A stretch of 64,000 nucleotides of DNA, taken from NCBI RefSeq assembly GCF_000002875.2, contig NC_009391.2:174486-238485 (forward strand). The letters run 5' to 3'. This document shows positions 60,051 to 64,000 of this stretch, in pieces. The position numbers and the translations under genes are program-made. The notes under the pieces are model-generated. The model ran no database searches, was not told the origin of the DNA, and saw only the letters and a program-made list of their open reading frames with translations. Origin of the DNA: Leishmania infantum JPCM5. Its lineage: Eukaryota; Euglenozoa; Kinetoplastea; Trypanosomatida; Trypanosomatidae. The stretch's first letter is position 1. Each line of letters begins with the position of its first letter.

Positions 60051-60997
60051 CAAAACAAACAACACAGGTGTGACAGCAGAGGGAGGATCCGATGAGCTGG
60101 TGGTGAGCACGACTTGGCCACCGCGTAGTGAAACAAGAGTCTTCTCCTCCACTAGGTGGGCCATCGTTTTCTCCTCCTCGCCTTGCGTGCGTTCCGTGCG
60201 CTTGCTGAGGGTGTTCTCTTGCAGCTGTGCTCGCCCGGCTCCAGGGGTCAAATAGACGGCCCCACAAAGGGAACCCTCTTGCCTTCTGCATGCCCCCTTC
60301 GCTAAGGTTTTCAGGGACCGCGCACACTTGCGTTCGTGACTTTGTGCCTGCCAGACACACCTCTGAACCAGATCCTCTTTCTCGTCCCGTTTGCTTCCTC
60401 CCCTTTACGCTATTCCCCCATCAACCCATACACCCCTCCCCCTGAACACGTGTGTTTACATGTGTATTCGAACTTCACGCTTCCGGCCACCCACTCCGCC
60501 ACCAACAAAACACACACACAAAAACACACACAATACGCACGCGTACAACACATGGAAGCGAAGGATACGTACGAGTGTGCGCGCTGTAGCTTTCCGCTCT
60601 TGCCCCCCGTCTGTAAGCCCCCCTTTCCCTTTTCTTCGTTTTTCCCTTTTCGCTTCACCGTCTCGTTCCCACACGACACACGACACACGACACACGAAAG
60701 GATACTCTCCTTCTTTCCGCCTGCTTCCTCTTCCCTCTTGTTCTGCACGTCCTGTGTCGGTCTCTCTCTTTCCCCACCCCCTTCTTGGTCTTGTCTCGAT
60801 TTAGTGAAGCGTGTGCTGGCATTTTGCTAGTGCCTGTGTGTGTGTGTGTTTGATTGCGCACCTTTCACACTCCCTCCCTTGCCCCCGCCCGCCTCGTACC
60901 TTCCCACTCTTCCATTCGCCCTTTCTCTCACTGTGCGCTTCTCTCGCCACACCCTCCCTCACCCCTTCGTCTCGCTCTCCCCGTTTGATAGGGCTTC

Positions 60998-61022
60998 TCT
61001 CCTCTCCTCTCCTCTCCTCTCC
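60998..61022 (+). repeat. TCTCC pentanucleotide repeat
   Basis: About five tandem TCTCC units inside the pyrimidine-rich leader region of the next gene. Confidence 0.85.
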
Positions 61023-61214
61023 TGCTCCCCTCCCCCACTCCCCCCACCCCCTCAGTTGCTGCTGGCGGTGTTTGAGCTTCGACAGCGCTTGTGCCCCGCG
61101 CGCGCTCTCTTGCCCATCTTTAACGGCGTCTTTTATTCTTGTGACCCTCCCTCTTCGCCCCACCCGCAAGCTGCCTCTTCAACCCAGCCGATCTCTTTTT
61201 CTTGTTCCGACTCG

Positions 61215-61216
61215 AG
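61215..61216 (+). promoter_or_regulatory. Candidate spliced-leader acceptor for the WW-like membrane protein
   Basis: ATCTCTTTTTCTTGTTCCGACTCGAG: strong T/C tract then first AG, 216 nt before the ATG. A later AG near 61408 in the GT tract is an alternative. Confidence 0.35.
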
Positions 61217-61431
61217 GCAAGGGTGAGACCAGGGTGTGTGGGGGAGGGGGTCAGTCATAGCGACACGCACAGAGCCCCCTCCCCCCCCCCCCACACACAC
61301 ACACGGTACACCGTATCGGGAATTCGTTAATCAGCGGTCGCCGTCTTAGGAGAATCATTGAAGACTCTGTTGGACGCGTGGCGTGTGTGTATGTGTGTGT
61401 GTGTTGTAGGGACGCCTTTCTTCGTTTTGCT

Positions 61432-61811
61432 ATGCCATCCTCTGCGGCACCGTCACCCACACCAGGCGGCACGCACCTCGAAGACGCTGGTAGTGCTGAG
61501 CCCGCAGCCGTCCCCTCCTCTTCACCTACATCCTCCTCTAGTAGTGCGGGCTTCTCCCACTGGTGGCAGCGTCTCTACTCTGCCCACACCTTCGCAGAGG
61601 GGCTGCGCGTGGTGTTTGAAGTGGTGCCGCTGTGGGTTCCTGTCGCCGGCGTGATCACGACTGCAGGCACGTACTATGTCACCTTCCGCGTGCGTCTCTT
61701 TCTCGCGCAGTGGCGCATCGCCGAGCGTCGCCGCGCTGAGCGCAAGTACGAGCTGCTCGACAATCTGCGCGGCATGAAAATCGTGCCGGTTGGCGCGGTC
61801 CACGCACTCGG

Positions 61812-61850
<39 letters not shown>

Positions 61851-62628
61851 GGAAGAGGACGAGACGGCAGTGTCGCGACGCGACGTAGATGAGTTCCGCA
61901 GCAGCCTCGGTATTCGTCTACCCCGCGATGAGGATTTGATGGCTATTGTCGAGCGCATGCTCATGTCAGACACGCTGCCGGATGGGTGGGTGCTCTACCG
62001 CACGAGTGCCGGCATCGTTCGCTTCATGAACCTGAACACACAGGAGCTCTTCTTTTTCCCGCCCAACAAGCGCAAGGAGAAGGCGCTCATCGAGTCCGAA
62101 CTGAAGAAGCGCAACCGTGAGGCCATGGAGAGTAGATACAACTTCTCGTACGAGGATGAGGGCATGAACTCGAGCTCCCTTTCTCCTTCTCGCTCCGACA
62201 CGCAGAATTTTGAGACGTCGCACCGCTCTGCTCGCGAGGACGGCGGAACGGCAGGGGGAAACGCCTCTCCTATCGATTTCGACGACGGCGCCGGCGCCGA
62301 GGACCCGAATGACGGCCTCAGTAGCACCTTCCGCCGCGTATTCAGCTACTTCCTGGAGCGTGAGCAGAAGAAGATTGAGCAGGGTGTCGCCTTAGCGCGG
62401 TCGTCGCGCGAAGGGTCGGTGCTCGGCGGCCCGTCGGCAGGCCCCTCCAGCGCTTTTTTGGGCGGCACTGGTAGTGGCCAAGGAAGTGGCAGCGGTGCTG
62501 GGGGTGCCTCTGGCGTCGCAGGTGGCGGCCACGACGGGGCCACTGCATCCCACCGCACGAGCGCCTCTATGACGTACCGTGTGGTGTCCTCGAGCTCCAT
62601 TCACGGCGGGCGTAGTGGGAACAATTAG
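61432..62628 (+). CDS. Membrane protein with acidic tract and WW-like motif, 398 aa
   Basis: Start taken at the ATG at 61432 (MPSSAAPSPTPGG); the frame extends 18 codons upstream through a GT repeat. A Ser/Pro-rich N-terminus is followed by a hydrophobic segment (about 61-85, VVPLWVPVAGVITTAGTYYV). A basic helix follows (RIAERRRAERKYELLDNLRG, about 95-114), then an Asp/Glu run (about 128-144). Residues about 181-211 read TLPDGWVLYRTSAGIVRFMN and end FFFPP. This fits the WW pattern LPxGW...G...(Y/F)xNxxT...P, with the second Trp replaced by Phe. The C-terminal third is Ser/Gly-rich disorder. A single-pass membrane adaptor binding proline-rich partners is possible. The family is not recognised. 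Confidence 0.78.
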
Positions 62629-64000
62629 AGGAGCGGAGAAGGTCGGTGCTCCTCTCTTCTCCTTCCCTTCTTTCCCATTGGCCGCCTCCCCTCCTCCCCC
62701 TCCCACATCGTTTTCGTGGAGTGGACCGTGCTGCTCGGCAAACAGGAGACAGGAAAAAAGGAGGAGGGGAGGAGGAGGGGGGAGGGGTCGAACAGCAGAC
62801 GCCTTAGCCTCACACAGGTGTCGATATGACGCGCGTTGTTGATAAGGCGGCAGAGTGTTTATTTTTTTGTTTGCCCCCCCCCTCTTCCTCCCCTCTTGCC
62901 CTCCGTTTTGCTACCTTGAAAACCAGTGGCTACTCCCTCCCTCCCTGCCCTCCGTCCCTATCTTCCTCCCCCCTCCGCTTTCTTCCTCTGCCTGAGTGTC
63001 TGCCCGTGTGGCCGTCTGGGTCGCATGCATGCGTTGTGTATGGATCACTTTTTTTGTGTGTGTTTTTGGTGAAGAGGGGTGCGGGAGAGGTGAATGGGGA
63101 GTGAGTGGGTCAGGGGAGGAGGAGGAGAGATCAGGCTTGCATCTGTTCTCTCCTCTCCTCCTCCACCTCCCTCTTTTTTTTTGCCGGTTGCGTGTGTTTT
63201 TCCTTTTTCGGAATTTCTTTTTGTGTGTCAGTGTGTGTGTGTGTGCGATGGGGCGGAGATTGGGGGAGATGAGGGTAGGGTAGGGGGTGAGGTGGTGAGG
63301 GAAAAGGGGAAAGGAGGATAGGAGGGGGTGGGTGAGAAGAGTGAAAGCAAACGAAACGTAGAACCAGTTGCCATCGCGTGCTGCCACGGTGAGGTGTACC
63401 CTCAAGGGTTGTTGTGACCTTCTCTCTGCCTTTCTCACTGCTTTGCGTTGTGGTCGCTTTTCGCCGCTCCTCCCCTCCCTTCCCTTCCCTTCCCTCACCC
63501 ACCCGCGCCCTTCTGCTGCACGCACTGCATTTCTTCGACGCATGTGCGTGTCTCTGTCTCTCTTTTTTTCCCTGCCGTTCTCTGTCGTTGTGGGAAAACT
63601 GCGAGGGAAGGAAGAAAGAGGAGTCTGAGAGAGAGCAGGATGGCTGCGAGGTGAGGGGTGAGGAGGGGTGGGAGGGCATGAGAGATGCAAGAGCCGAACC
63701 TTGGGGTATGGGTTTTGCCTGCTTGTTGCTGCGCGCATTTCTCTCACAAGCATCCTCTTCCGCTCAGTCTCGTGCTCGACTGCTCTTTTCTTTTTGTTGT
63801 TGTCACTCGACTTCGCCTTCTTTCTCTCTGTGTTTCTCTTCTCGAAGTGAGCGGTGCTGTCGATGATACTGGAAGGCGCTGCTGCTGCTAAATGTGCGGA
63901 TGCGCGTGTGTATGTGGGCGATTCACTACCGCTGCGACTCACTCGCCTCTTTGCGTTGTTGTTCTCCCTTCTTCAATCCTCGTTGTTCGCGTATGCGTGT
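62629..64000. other. Gene-free right end, 1.4 kb
   Basis: 3' flank of the preceding gene. C/T-rich and GT-rich low-complexity DNA with no ORF resembling a protein; presumably the leader region of a gene beyond the window. Confidence 0.55.

Larger units (their letters stand above)
59881..61431. other. Intergenic region, 1.55 kb
   Basis: Dynein 3'UTR and the leader region of the next gene. Contains a C16-A12 tract (60023-60050), extended C/T-rich DNA from about 60,380 to 61,210 and a TCTCC pentamer repeat (about 60998-61022). No gene seen. Confidence 0.65.

Overview
The window looks like nuclear DNA of a Leishmania-like trypanosomatid (subfamily Leishmaniinae). Intron-free genes sit head to tail in long same-strand runs. 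Pyrimidine tracts followed by the first AG, typical of spliced-leader trans-splicing, lie just upstream of most start codons. Coding DNA is GC-rich, intergenic DNA is full of (GT)n/(CA)n, and a paraflagellar-rod-type protein is encoded. The only sign of cis-splicing is in a DBP2-type DEAD-box helicase, one of the very few trypanosomatid genes known to carry an intron.

Left arm (1-33,025, minus strand): a giant ORF running off the left edge; an EMC8/9 subunit of the ER membrane complex; a leucine-rich-repeat (LRR) protein; a paraflagellar-rod-type coiled-coil protein; a second LRR protein; a Golgi pH regulator (GPHR/GPR89) ion-channel homologue; a membrane-anchored Nudix hydrolase; and the 3' exon of the DEAD-box helicase. 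Intergenic spaces are 0.9-3.3 kb and hold no credible genes.

Centre (33,026-36,500): about 3.4 kb of GT-rich, G-run-rich DNA and then a gap of about 100 N. The gene to the left is on the minus strand and lacks its 5' exon. The gene to the right is on the plus strand and lacks its N-terminus. This is either a divergent strand-switch region with material lost in the gap, or a false contig join.

Right arm (36,501-64,000, plus strand): a PMCA-type Ca2+-ATPase with a recognisable C-terminal calmodulin-binding-like helix; 5.3 kb without genes, made of a very GC-rich block (about 39.6-42.47 kb, possibly a decayed retroposon) abutting an AT-richer block (42.47-45.3 kb); a small two-TM protein; a 4,849-residue, extremely divergent dynein heavy chain; and a membrane protein with an acidic tract and a WW-like motif.

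The most unusual item is the dynein. Its linker, six-AAA layout, stalk and microtubule-binding domain can all be followed, but AAA1, the main motor ATPase site, has lost both Walker A and Walker B, and AAA4 has lost its P-loop. AAA2 and AAA3 keep good P-loops. It reads as an intact long ORF, so it may be a non-motile dynein-derived scaffold or tether.
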